A stretch of DNA of 64,000 nucleotides, from NCBI RefSeq assembly GCF_902729445.1, contig NZ_CACVCE010000001.1:124001-188000 (forward strand), written 5' to 3'. This document shows, piece by piece, positions 16,607-25,378 of this stretch (positions are counted from its first letter, which is position 1; every line of letters begins with the position of its first letter). Source of the DNA: Magnetospirillum sp902729445 (lineage in GTDB: Bacteria > Pseudomonadota > Alphaproteobacteria > Rhodospirillales > Magnetospirillaceae). Below the pieces are notes generated by a model that did no database searches, had not been told where the DNA came from, and saw only the letters and a program-made list of their open reading frames with translations. Both the position numbers and the translations under genes were made by a program.

Positions 16607-17080
16607 TCAGCCGGCCGCCTGTCCCAGGCGCAGCGTGACCTCGGCGGGAACCTTGCGTTGGCGGGTCGTCAGCCACGATGTCCATCCCAGTCGGGGCAAC
16701 CGGGCCGGGTTCTTGGTCCACAGGCGCGACACCGGGACCTGACGGGGCGGCAGGATCATGCGGATTTCGCTTTCGACATGGCCGCCCAAGGTGAAGTCCA
16801 GGATTTCCCGCAACAGGGCATGGCGCTTCGATCCGGGCAGAAGCGGGACCATGTCGCGCAGGGTCATCGGCCCCAGATCCAGCCGGATGGCGGCGGACTG
16901 GTCCCACACCCGGCGGCCCAGGACGGCGCCGTCGCCCAGGATCGCGTTGCGGCCCAGGGGGCCCAGGATGGTGGTCTGGTCGTCGTCCAGACGCAGCCAG
17001 CGGCCGGTGAACGGCACCACCTTCACCGGCATCGCCAGGGTATAGGACAAGGTCCGCTCGGACCGCAGCCGCTCGATCAC
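16607..17080 (-). pseudogene. tssG: Type VI secretion TssG C-terminal remnant
   Basis: The reading frame encodes the C-terminal half of the baseplate protein TssG (ImpH/VasB): VKVVPFTGRWLRLDD, LGRNAILGDGAVLGRRVWDQ, RLDLGPMTLRDMVPLLPG and the terminal RLGWTSWL. A full TssG is roughly twice this length, and the upstream 140 bp to the tRNA contains no match to the missing N-terminal half in any frame I read. No other type VI secretion gene is in the window. I infer a decayed fragment; the frame is open, so a shortened protein could still be made from an ATG at 17152 or 17032. Confidence 0.6.
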
Positions 17081-17222
17081 AGCACGAGAGATTCGCCGGA
17101 CCGGGGGGCATGTGATCCATGCTCCACCACAAGGAAGGCGACCTGAAGTCATGGAAGGGCAACAAGGTGCTGAAAATGTGGAAGAAGCCGTAGGCGGGCC
17201 CGGCGAGGGGAGAGGGAGTAGA

Positions 17223-17297
17223 TGGTGGGCGATGCAGGGATTGAACCTGCGACCCCACCCGTGTGAAGGGTGTGCTCTACCGCTGAGCTAATCGCCC
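17223..17297 (-). tRNA. tRNA-Val (anticodon CAC), CCA encoded
   Basis: A complete cloverleaf: acceptor GGGCGAT/ATCGCCC, D arm GCTC...GAGC, anticodon stem CACCC/GGGTG with loop TTCACAC (anticodon CAC, reads GUG), T arm GCAGG TTCAATC CCTGC and a genomic CCA end. Sequences outside the acceptor stem are also complementary (see findings). The 3' end borders the tssG fragment, a common place for island insertion and loss. Confidence 0.95.
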
Positions 17298-17419
17298 ATC
17301 TACTCGTGCGGCCGATGATGCCGCTGGGAATTTCCCGGCTGTCGCCAAGGTTCCCATCCGCTCGGGAGGCGGCTTTATAGGGCGAGAGCGGCCCCCTGTC
17401 AAGCACCGGCGTCGTTCGA

Positions 17420-18145
17420 TCACGAGCGGTTGGGCGACAGGTGGAACTCGACCAATCCCTTCAGGCCGGCGAAGGCGTCGGCCAGCTTGGCGGGGTCGTG
17501 GTCGCCGGTCGATCTGAGGACCAGATGGTAGGCGAAGCGCTGCCCCTCGTTGATCAGGTCGAAGGTCCAGCCGGTCACGTCGTAGCCGAAATTGGACATG
17601 ATGGCGGTGATGTCCTCGGCCGATGGTTTGTGGTCGCGCAGGAAGGTCAGCGAGACGTGCATCACCGTCTCGTGCGGCAGCGAGCTTTCGATGCTGCGCA
17701 CGCCGCTCATCAGCGCCACGGTCAGGATCGCCGCCGAAATCGCCGCGCCGTAGAAGCCCACGCCGATGACCACGCCGATCACCGCCGTCATCCAGATCGA
17801 GGCGGCGGTGGACAGGCCGCGGATCGAGAAGCCTTCCTTCATGATGACCCCGGCCCCCAGGAAGCCGATGCCGGTCAGGATGCCCTGGATGGTCCGGGTC
17901 GGGTCGGCGGTGGGCGGGGTGTGGCCGGTGCCGCCGAACCACATGTGCGGATAGCCGTTGATGACGGTCAGGACGCAACTGGCGACGCAGACCAGCGCAT
18001 AGGTGCGAAGGCCTGCGGCGCGACCGTGATAGGACCGTTCGTAGCCGATCAGGATGCCGACCGCCAGCGCGCCCAACAGGTGCAGCAAGATCAGTCCGTT
18101 GACCTTCAAGGCGTCGGCGGACCAGTAGGCGAGCAGGGTTTCCAT
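17420..18145 (-). CDS. MgtC/SapB-family membrane protein
   Basis: A 241-residue protein with about four to five N-terminal transmembrane helices and a C-terminal cytosolic ACT-like domain. Conserved MgtC features are ALAVGILIGYERSYHGRAAG, LTGIGFLGAGVIMKEG and IRGLSTAASIWMTAVIG. Family members act in low-Mg adaptation and ATP synthase control; the exact role here is unknown. The start codon shares a base with the stop of the LOG gene upstream (TGATG), so it is the last gene of a thiE-LOG-mgtC operon. Confidence 0.9.
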   Translation of the reverse strand: METLLAYWSADALKVNGLILLHLLGALAVGILIGYERSYHGRAAGLRTYALVCVASCVLTVINGYPHMWFGGTGHTPPTADPTRTIQGILTGIGFLGAGVIMKEGFSIRGLSTAASIWMTAVIGVVIGVGFYGAAISAAILTVALMSGVRSIESSLPHETVMHVSLTFLRDHKPSAEDITAIMSNFGYDVTGWTFDLINEGQRFAYHLVLRSTGDHDPAKLADAFAGLKGLVEFHLSPNRS

Positions 18146-18726
18146 CAGGCGGTGTCGCGGGCGATGACGCGGACCATGTCCGGCGCCTGGTAGGCGGCGA
18201 AGCGGTCCAGCAGGGTTCCGGCATCGGATTCCACTGCGACCATGGCGCGGTGGCGCGCCCGCAGGAAGCCTTCGGCGACCATGTGGTCGAGGAAGGTGTG
18301 CAGATGGTCGAAATAGCCGTCGACGTCCAGGAAGCCCAGCGGCTTGGGGTGCAGGCCCAACTGACCCCAGGTCCACACCTCGAACAATTCCTCCATGGTG
18401 CCGATGCCGCCGGGCAGGGCGATGAAGGCGTCGGCCATATCGGCCATCTGCGCCTTTCGTTCGTGCATCGAGCCGACCACATGCAGCTCGGTCAGGTCGA
18501 TATGGCCGACCTCCATCCGCATCAGCGCCTCGGGGATGATGCCGATCACCTCGCCGCCGGCGGCCAGGGCGGCGTTGGCGGTGATGCCCATCAGGCCGAC
18601 ATTGCCGCCGCCGTAAACCAGGCCCAGCCCGCGCTCGGCGACCAGTCGGCCCAGGGCCGCCGCCGCCTCGGCATAGACCGGGCGGTTGCCCATGGACGAT
18701 CCGCAGAAGACGCAGACCCTTTGCAT
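18145..18726 (-). CDS. LOG-family nucleotide phosphoribohydrolase
   Basis: A 193-residue LOG (Lonely Guy) protein: a Rossmann fold that hydrolyses the N-glycosidic bond of nucleoside 5'-monophosphates, in plants releasing active cytokinins. The signature PGGIGTMEE and the N-terminal VCVFCGSSMG and VYGGGNVGLMG are intact, as is the HERKAQM catalytic arginine segment. The bacterial role is probably nucleotide salvage or clean-up. Stop and start codons are shared with mgtC and thiE (TGATG junctions), showing tight coupling of three functionally unlike genes. Confidence 0.88.
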   Translation of the reverse strand: MQRVCVFCGSSMGNRPVYAEAAAALGRLVAERGLGLVYGGGNVGLMGITANAALAAGGEVIGIIPEALMRMEVGHIDLTELHVVGSMHERKAQMADMADAFIALPGGIGTMEELFEVWTWGQLGLHPKPLGFLDVDGYFDHLHTFLDHMVAEGFLRARHRAMVAVESDAGTLLDRFAAYQAPDMVRVIARDTA

Positions 18727-19361
18727 CAGGCCCCCTTGAAGATGCGGTCGAAGGCGGCCACCGCCGCCGCCGGGCCTTGCACGTGGTTCCACACGCCCCC
18801 CGACACCGCCAGGAAGTCCGCCCCGGCTTCGACCAGCGGGCGGCAATTATCGACAGTGATGCCGCCGATGGCCACCGCCGGCACGGTGAACAATTCCGAC
18901 CACCAGCGCAGCAGGTCAAGGTCGGCGGTGAACTTGGCTTCCTTCGTCTCGGTCGGGAAGAAGGCGCCGAAGGCGACATAGTCGGCGCCCTGGTCGCCGG
19001 CCTCCATCGCCAGGTGGCGGGAATCGTGGCAGGTCACCCCGACGATACCGTCCTTGCCGACCGCCTTGCGGGCGGCGGCCAATGTCGCGTCCTCCTGGCC
19101 GATATGGACGCCGTCGCAGCCGGTCTCGAAGGCCAGGTCGGGGCGGTCGTTCAGCAGCACCGCCACCCCGGCCCGCTGGGCCGGCGGGCGCAGGACATCG
19201 ACGATGCGGGCGATCTGGTCGTCGTCCAGGCCCTTCAGCCGGATCTGGGCGCAGGCGACGTCGCCGCCGTTCAGCGCCTCTTCCCAGGTGTTCACCCACT
19301 GGAAGGGATTTTCGATCACCGGCGGGGTGATCAGGTACAGGCGGCAGGAATGGGTGGAAAT
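18726..19361 (-). CDS. thiE: Thiamine-phosphate synthase-like protein
   Basis: Joins HMP-pyrophosphate and thiazole phosphate to make thiamine phosphate. The TIM barrel shows CRLYLITPP at the start, AQIRLKGLDDDQI, VAVLLNDRPDLAFETGCDGVHIGQED and VAIGGITVDN. The usual ThiE phosphate/metal residues are present, although the sequence could also be of the TenI-like subgroup. Start choice is unusual: no ATG, GTG or TTG lies near the domain. An ATT at 19361, six bases after GGGAGAG, gives a normal 211-residue protein; an ATG at 19457 would add 32 residues without family match. The downstream LOG gene is coupled. Confidence 0.82.
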   Translation of the reverse strand: MSTHSCRLYLITPPVIENPFQWVNTWEEALNGGDVACAQIRLKGLDDDQIARIVDVLRPPAQRAGVAVLLNDRPDLAFETGCDGVHIGQEDATLAAARKAVGKDGIVGVTCHDSRHLAMEAGDQGADYVAFGAFFPTETKEAKFTADLDLLRWWSELFTVPAVAIGGITVDNCRPLVEAGADFLAVSGGVWNHVQGPAAAVAAFDRIFKGA

Positions 19362-19528
19362 GGCGTCTCTCCCGACAGCAGGGTGGTTTCGGCGAAGTAT
19401 GGCCGAAACATGGCCGCGTGCCACGAAAGAATCACCATTGCACCCTGATTGCGCCATCAGTGGCGGCGATGATCCTTCCATCCGAACGGGATGGCCCGTC
19501 GGACCGAAGATGAAGGAAGGATTTCACC

Positions 19529-19750
19529 ATGCGCGTCTCTCGTACCCTGGTTGCCGCCCTGGTCGCCCTGTCGCTGGCGCCGGTTGCCGCCCTGGCTCAG
19601 ACCGCCACCCCCGCCACTGGGGCCACGCCTGCTCCCGCCGCCGAAAAGGCGGTCGAGAAGAAGGCCGAAAAGGCTGCGGTGAAGGCCGAGAAGAAGGCGG
19701 AAAAGGTCGAAAAGAAGGCCGAGAAGAAGGCCGAGCCGGTCAAGCAGTAA
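19529..19750 (+). CDS. Small exported Lys/Glu/Ala-rich protein
   Basis: A 73-residue protein with a clear signal peptide (residues 1-24, cleaved after ALAQ). A short Ala/Thr/Pro stretch follows, then a strongly charged tail built from repeats of the type EKKAEKA (residues 39-70), probably a single long helix. The ribosome-binding site GAAGGA lies upstream. No family recognised. It has its own transcript end at 19837-19866. Likely periplasmic; a role as a cationic or scaffold-like envelope protein is only a guess. Confidence 0.65.
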   Translation: MRVSRTLVAALVALSLAPVAALAQTATPATGATPAPAAEKAVEKKAEKAAVKAEKKAEKVEKKAEKKAEPVKQ

Positions 19751-19836
19751 GCCTTTCCATCGCCGGGCACCAGGCGGGGCCGCGATCGACGCTCCCTCGA
19801 CCCTCCCCCCAGCCGTCCCGCCACCCGGCGACATAA

Positions 19837-19866
19837 CGGGGCCGATTCCATCAGGGATCGGCCCCG
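19837..19866. terminator. Bidirectional rho-independent terminator
   Basis: A perfect 10-bp stem CGGGGCCGAT / ATCGGCCCCG with a 10-nt loop, followed by CTTCTTT, lies between convergent genes. Confidence 0.8.
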
Positions 19867-19871
19867 CTTCT

Positions 19872-20342
19872 TTACTTGACGATGGCTCGGCCCGGGCTGG
19901 TGAAGGCCAGGGAATGCGGGCCGAAGAAATAGGCGTTGACCGTTTCGATGATCGGCGGGCTGATCGGCTTGTCGGCCTTCCATTCCACCACGAAATTGGC
20001 GCCGGTACCGCCGTCGTCATCCTTGTGCTCGACGAAGAAGTCGGTCGAGGCCATCGGACCCAGCCGGGCCGGCTTGGGCAGGAATTCCCGCAGCAGCTTG
20101 CCGGCGGTGTCGTAATAGCGCACCGAGGTCACGGTGAAGCCGTCATCGGGATCGGTGTTGCGCACCGCCAGCATCGACGACAGCAGTAGCATTTGCGGCT
20201 TGCCCTTGGCATCCAGGTTGCCGTGCCAGATATGGGAATAGACCGGGACATAGACGGTCTGGCCGGCGCTGGGCCGGACATCCTCGGCCCAAGCGGGCAG
20301 GGCGGGGAGCAGCAGGGCTAACGCCAGCAGCAATCGGCGCAT
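19872..20342 (-). CDS. Exported DUF3124 protein
   Basis: A 156-residue protein with a signal peptide (1-19, cleaved after AWA). The rest matches DUF3124: YVPVYSHIWHG near residue 31, SSMLAVRNTD, VTSVRYYDTAGKL and GANFVVEWKA. Function unknown; predicted periplasmic beta-sandwich. It is alone between two terminators. DUF3124 assignment is from motif memory and should be moderately safe. Confidence 0.7.
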   Translation of the reverse strand: MRRLLLALALLLPALPAWAEDVRPSAGQTVYVPVYSHIWHGNLDAKGKPQMLLLSSMLAVRNTDPDDGFTVTSVRYYDTAGKLLREFLPKPARLGPMASTDFFVEHKDDDGGTGANFVVEWKADKPISPPIIETVNAYFFGPHSLAFTSPGRAIVK

Positions 20343-20509
20343 CGGGCAGGCCTTTCGATCGAATTCGACGCCTGTCAGTATGGCGCAAACGGCGCCCGGT
20401 TCAAGGCGGCGGCAAGCCTAGCCCGTTTTCCGCCAGAGCGGAAAGCGGTCTAGAGTCTTACGTTTGGCCCGTGCCGGGCCGCTCAGGCGCCGCTCTGGCT
20501 GGTCGCGTG

Positions 20510-20526
20510 TTCACGCTTGGCGTGAA
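20510..20526. repeat. Short inverted repeat upstream of the DUF3124 gene
   Basis: TTCACGC-TTG-GCGTGAA forms a 7-bp hairpin a few bases after the YccF-like stop codon. There is no T run on the minus strand, so terminator function is uncertain. A second hairpin (TTTCCGC/GCGGAAA) lies near 20435-20452. Confidence 0.35.
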
Positions 20527-20532
20527 AACGCT

Positions 20533-20985
20533 CTAGCCCGCCAGTTTGCCCAGGCCCGCCAGCTTGCGGATTTCGGCGGCCGCTTCCGAGGTGACGCAGA
20601 CCTTGCCGACCGGATTGAACATGGTGCCGACGGTCTTGGCCAGCGCCGCCGCCACCGGAATGCCCAGGATGCTGATGAACAGGAAGACCACCTGAATGAT
20701 GGTTCCGATGGCCAGCAGCAGCCCCAGCGGCAGCCAGACGATCATCACGATGGTCGAATAGCTCTTCCAGGCGGGATTGGTATCTTCATTCGGCATGGCG
20801 TCGGACCTGGCGACCATTTCATGGCCGAACGGGGCCAGGAAGAACTTGCCCAACTGCATCAGTCCCAGACCGATCGGCGCGGCGACCACCGTCGCGGTCA
20901 GCAGCAATCCCAACAGGAAGGTCAGACCGGCATTGACGAAGCCAAGGAAGGGGATGTGCCACAAAATGTTGCCGAGCGCGCGCAT
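20533..20985 (-). CDS. YccF-domain inner-membrane protein
   Basis: A 150-residue membrane protein with the YccF pattern: MRALGNILWHIPFLGFV at the start, a double-helix hairpin with AAPIGLGLMQLGKFFLAPFG, and a second hydrophobic pair IVWLPLGLLLAIGTIIQVVFL. About four transmembrane helices in all. Function of the family is unknown. The start at 20985 is chosen because the family begins there; an upstream ATG at 21048 adds 21 unrelated residues. It is monocistronic. Confidence 0.8.
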   Translation of the reverse strand: MRALGNILWHIPFLGFVNAGLTFLLGLLLTATVVAAPIGLGLMQLGKFFLAPFGHEMVARSDAMPNEDTNPAWKSYSTIVMIVWLPLGLLLAIGTIIQVVFLFISILGIPVAAALAKTVGTMFNPVGKVCVTSEAAAEIRKLAGLGKLAG

Positions 20986-21078
20986 CGAGAAAGCCTTTGT
21001 CAGGGTAGGGATCAATACCTTAGACGAGAATGCTGCACTTGTGGACATCTAAAAATGGTATGCGTGCGACAAAAGAAT

Positions 21079-21099
21079 GGGGCGGCCCTGGGCCGCCCC
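21079..21099 (-). terminator. Terminator of the aroQ-accB-accC operon
   Basis: A perfect 9-bp stem GGGGCGGCC-CTG-GGCCGCCCC lies 28 bp after the accC stop. On the minus strand it is followed by ATTCTTTTGT. Confidence 0.8.
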
Positions 21100-21126
21100 T
21101 TCACGTTTTCCGTCTTGTCCGTTCGT

Positions 21127-22470
<1,344 letters not shown>

Positions 22471-22480
22471 CGGATCGATC

Positions 22481-22930
22481 CTATTCGATGACGGCCAGCG
22501 GCTCGCCGAACTCGACCGGCTGGCCGTCGGTGACGAGGAAGCGGACCAGCTTGCCGCCGCGCGGGGCGCGGATCGGGTTGAAGGTCTTCATCGCCTCGAT
22601 CAGCATCAGGGTCTGGCCTTCCGAAACGGTGGCCCCGACCTCGACGAACTTGGGCGCGCCCGGTTCCGGCGACAGGTACGACACGCCGACCATCGGCGAG
22701 GTCACCGCGCCGGGATGGTTGGCATCGTCGACCGCCGCACCGCCCGGCTGGGCGACGGGCGCAGCCGCGACCGCCGGCATGGCCGGGGCGTAATGCTGGA
22801 CCGGAGCGCCCTGGCGGGCGACGCGGATACGGATCGAGCCGGTGTCGTACTCGATCTCGGTCAGGTTGGTCTCGTCCAGCAGGGTGGCGAGCGAGCGGAC
22901 CAATTCGGAATCGATGGATTTAGTGGCCAT
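22481..22930 (-). CDS. accB: Biotin carboxyl carrier protein
   Basis: Carries biotin for acetyl-CoA carboxylase. 149 residues: an N-terminal domain (SELVRSLATLLDETNLTEIEYD), an Ala/Pro-rich flexible linker (about 42-70) and a C-terminal biotinyl domain with the modified lysine Lys115 in EAMKTFNPI. The common motif is EAMKMMN; TF replaces MM here, an accepted variant. The start at 22930 is 9 bp from the aroQ stop and gives the expected MATKSIDSEL. Confidence 0.96.
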   Translation of the reverse strand: MATKSIDSELVRSLATLLDETNLTEIEYDTGSIRIRVARQGAPVQHYAPAMPAVAAAPVAQPGGAAVDDANHPGAVTSPMVGVSYLSPEPGAPKFVEVGATVSEGQTLMLIEAMKTFNPIRAPRGGKLVRFLVTDGQPVEFGEPLAVIE

Positions 22931-22938
22931 GTGCCTGT

Positions 22939-23385
22939 TCAGCTTTCCTTGATCAGGCGGGCAAGGGCGTCGAGCGCCAGGATATAGCCGTGGCTTCCGA
23001 AGCCGCAGATCATCCCCTTGGCCGCCTTGGAAACGAAGGAGTGGTGGCGGAATTCTTCCCGCTGGTGAATGTTCGACAGGTGCACCTCGACGCACACCAC
23101 CTCGGCCGCATTCAGCGCGTCGAGCAGTGCCACCGAGGTATGGGTGTACGCCCCGGCATTCAAGATGATGCCGGCCGCACGCCCCCTGGCGCCTTGAATC
23201 CAATCCACCAGGTCGCCCTCGTGGTTGGATTGGTGAAACTCCATGTCCAGGCCAAGCGATTCCGCATGCGCTGCCGCAGCGGTTTCGATGTCGGCCAACG
23301 TCTGATGGCCATAAACCTCGGGCTGGCGTTTGCCCAGCATGTTGAGGTTCGGCCCGTTGACGATCAGGACAAGTGGTTTCGCCAT
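22939..23385 (-). CDS. aroQ: 3-dehydroquinate dehydratase, type II
   Basis: Third step of the shikimate pathway, converting 3-dehydroquinate to 3-dehydroshikimate; forms a dodecamer. 148 residues. Seen are VLIVNGPNLNMLGKRQP, the catalytic Tyr25 in EVYG, SNHEGDLVDWI, the NAGAYTHTSVALLDAL segment and the catalytic histidine region HLSNIHQREEFRHHS. Start at 23385 gives MAKPLVLIVNG. The gene order aroQ-accB-accC is common in alphaproteobacteria. Confidence 0.96.
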   Translation of the reverse strand: MAKPLVLIVNGPNLNMLGKRQPEVYGHQTLADIETAAAAHAESLGLDMEFHQSNHEGDLVDWIQGARGRAAGIILNAGAYTHTSVALLDALNAAEVVCVEVHLSNIHQREEFRHHSFVSKAAKGMICGFGSHGYILALDALARLIKES

Positions 23386-23533
23386 GCCGGTCTTATAGCA
23401 TGCGCTACAAATGGCGCAATGGGGGAACTTCCAACGCGAAATATTGTTGCGCTGTCTTGGTTCCGGCACCGCTTTACGCGGACTGCCGACGGGCGCATCA
23501 TCACGCGGGATGCGAACGGGAGGAGAGCGGGTC

Positions 23534-24283
23534 ATGAAGAAGATTCTGATTGTCGGCGGTGCGGTTGTCGCCCTGGTGGTGGTGGTGGTCGTCGGTGCGG
23601 TGACCTTTCTGTTCTCGAACCTCGACAGCCTGGTCAAGAAGGCCATCGAGAGTGCGGGCTCCGAGGTGGCCGGGGTCAAGGTCTCGGTCGGCGACGTCAA
23701 GATTTCGCTGTCCGACGGCAAGGCCAGCATTTCCGGCCTGACCGTGGCCAATCCGCCCGGCTTCACCGCGCCGACCGCCTTCGCCCTGGGCCAGATCGCC
23801 ATCGCCATCGATACCGGTTCGGTGACCGGCAACCCGATCGTCATCAAGGATATCAGTGTGGCCAAGCCGCAGGTGACCTACGAGATGGCCGGCGCCGGCA
23901 GCAATATCGACGTCATCCAGAAGAACGTCGCCGCCAAGACCGGCGGCGGCGCCCAGAAGGCCCAGGACAAGCCAGCCGCCCAGGGCGAAGAAAAGAAGCT
24001 GGTGATCGACCGCATGGCCATCACCGGCGGCACGGTGACGCTGGCCACCGCCATGCCCGGGGTCAAGGGCTCGGCCAACCTGGCCGACATCGTGCTGACC
24101 GGCATCGGCAAGAAGTCGGGCGGCGCCACCGGCGCGGAGATCGCCGCACAGGTGCTGGACGCCATCACCAAGTCGGCGCTGAAGGCCGGCCAGTCCATGG
24201 GGATCGGCAATGTCGGCGAGGCCTTGAAGGGAGCGGTGCCCGGCGATGCCGGCGGCGCGCTGAAGGGGATCATGGGGAAGTAA
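23534..24283 (+). CDS. AsmA-like envelope protein
   Basis: A 249-residue protein anchored by one N-terminal membrane helix (residues 4-28, very Val-rich). The body is periplasmic: VSVGDVKISLSDGKASISGLTVANP, AIAIDTGSVTGNPIVIKDISVAKP and MAITGGTVTLATAMPG are the short beta-strand repeats of AsmA/DUF748-type lipid-transport or envelope-biogenesis proteins. It is much shorter than AsmA itself. The start at 23534 follows GGGAGGAG. It is divergent from aroQ. Family placement is moderate; the molecular role is unknown. Confidence 0.65.
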   Translation: MKKILIVGGAVVALVVVVVVGAVTFLFSNLDSLVKKAIESAGSEVAGVKVSVGDVKISLSDGKASISGLTVANPPGFTAPTAFALGQIAIAIDTGSVTGNPIVIKDISVAKPQVTYEMAGAGSNIDVIQKNVAAKTGGGAQKAQDKPAAQGEEKKLVIDRMAITGGTVTLATAMPGVKGSANLADIVLTGIGKKSGGATGAEIAAQVLDAITKSALKAGQSMGIGNVGEALKGAVPGDAGGALKGIMGK

Positions 24284-24312
24284 CCCTTCGCGTTCGGGGG
24301 TTGCCCGGACAG

Positions 24313-24359
24313 GCGGCTGTGACATACTGCCGCGATTCGCGGCTGTGACATACCGCCGC
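24313..24359. repeat. Tandem 21-nt repeat pair upstream of thiS
   Basis: Two copies of a 21-nt unit, GCGGCTGTGACATAC(T/C)GCCGC, at 24313-24333 and 24339-24359, differ at one base. Each has GCGGC/GCCGC arms around an 11-nt loop. No TPP-riboswitch core is present. Confidence 0.7.
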
Positions 24360-24391
24360 CTGTTCCGCGTGACCAGCCCGAGGGCGTTTTC

Positions 24392-24595
24392 ATGAAGGTG
24401 ATGATCAACGGCGAGGAAAAGACCTTCGCCGAATCCATGAGCGTCGAGGCCCTGTTGACCGGCCTGGGCATCGACCCGCGCAAGGTGGCGGTCGAGCGCA
24501 ACCTGGAAATCGTGCCGAAATCGACCTATGCCGACGTGGCGGTCGGCGATGGCGACCGGCTGGAAATCGTGCATTTCATTGGCGGAGGATGTTAG
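24392..24595 (+). CDS. thiS: Sulfur carrier protein ThiS
   Basis: The ubiquitin-like sulfur carrier for the thiazole ring of thiamine. 67 residues, MKVMINGEEKTFAESMSVEALL at the start, AVERNLEIVP in the middle and VGDGDRLEIVHFIGGGC at the end. ThiS normally ends in Gly-Gly, whose carboxylate is converted to a thiocarboxylate; here a Cys follows three Gly, which would have to be removed or tolerated. The Gly codons form the ribosome-binding site of thiG. No TPP riboswitch is visible upstream. Confidence 0.88.
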   Translation: MKVMINGEEKTFAESMSVEALLTGLGIDPRKVAVERNLEIVPKSTYADVAVGDGDRLEIVHFIGGGC

Positions 24596-24597
24596 AC

Positions 24598-25374
24598 GTG
24601 GCGAACGACGATTTCTTCGAGGTGGCCGGGCGCAAATTCTCGTCGCGCCTGCTGGTCGGCACCGGCAAGTACAAGGATTTCGAGGAAACCGCCAAGGCCA
24701 TCGAGGCCTCGGGCGCCGAGATCGTCACGGTGGCGGTGCGCCGGGTCAATCTGTCCGACCCCAGCCAGCCGATGCTGGTCGATTACGTCAGCCCGAAGAC
24801 ATACACCTATCTGCCCAACACCGCCGGCTGCTTCACCGCCGACGACGCGGTGCGCACGCTGCGCCTGGCGCGCGAGGCCGGCGGCTGGGACCTGGTGAAG
24901 CTGGAAGTGCTGGGCGACCAGAAGACCCTTTACCCCAACATGCCGGAAACCCTGGCCGCGGCCCAGGCCCTGATCAAGGACGGCTTCAAGGTGATGGTCT
25001 ATTGTTCCGACGATCCGATCCAGGCCAAGAAGCTGGAAGACATGGGCTGCGTGGCGATCATGCCGCTGGGTTCGCTGATCGGGTCGGGGCTGGGGATCAT
25101 GAACCCCATCAACATCCGCCTGATCAAGGAATCGGTGTCGGTGCCGGTGCTGGTCGATGCCGGCGTCGGCACGGCGTCGGACGCGGCCGAAGCGATGGAG
25201 CTGGGCTGCGACGGCGTGCTGATGAACACCGCCATCGCCGCCGCCAAGGACCCGATCCGCATGGCCCTGGCCATGAAGCTGGCGGTGGAGGCCGGCCGTC
25301 TGGCCTATCTGTCGGGGCGCATGCCCAAGAAGATGTACGCCGACCCCAGCTCGCCGCTGGCCGGGCTGATCTGA
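24598..25374 (+). CDS. thiG: Thiazole synthase
   Basis: Forms the thiamine thiazole ring from DXP, a glycine-derived imine and ThiS thiocarboxylate; a TIM barrel. The Schiff-base lysine is in VKLEVLGDQKTLYPN, and RVNLSDP, MPLGSLIGSG, VDAGVGTASDAAEAMELG and DGVLMNTAIA are all present. The GTG at 24598 is preferred over an ATG at 24589 because GGAGG lies nine bases upstream of it but directly abuts the ATG. Gives 258 residues, normal. Two bases separate it from the thiS stop. Confidence 0.95.
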   Translation: MANDDFFEVAGRKFSSRLLVGTGKYKDFEETAKAIEASGAEIVTVAVRRVNLSDPSQPMLVDYVSPKTYTYLPNTAGCFTADDAVRTLRLAREAGGWDLVKLEVLGDQKTLYPNMPETLAAAQALIKDGFKVMVYCSDDPIQAKKLEDMGCVAIMPLGSLIGSGLGIMNPINIRLIKESVSVPVLVDAGVGTASDAAEAMELGCDGVLMNTAIAAAKDPIRMALAMKLAVEAGRLAYLSGRMPKKMYADPSSPLAGLI

Positions 25375-25378
25375 CGGC

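Noticed and set aside
17149..17406. Minus-strand ORF across the tRNA region
   Set aside because: It reads through tRNA-Val and has no family marks.
24284..24391. TPP riboswitch upstream of thiS
   Set aside because: No CUGAGA core or ACCUGA element; only the tandem 21-nt repeats are present.
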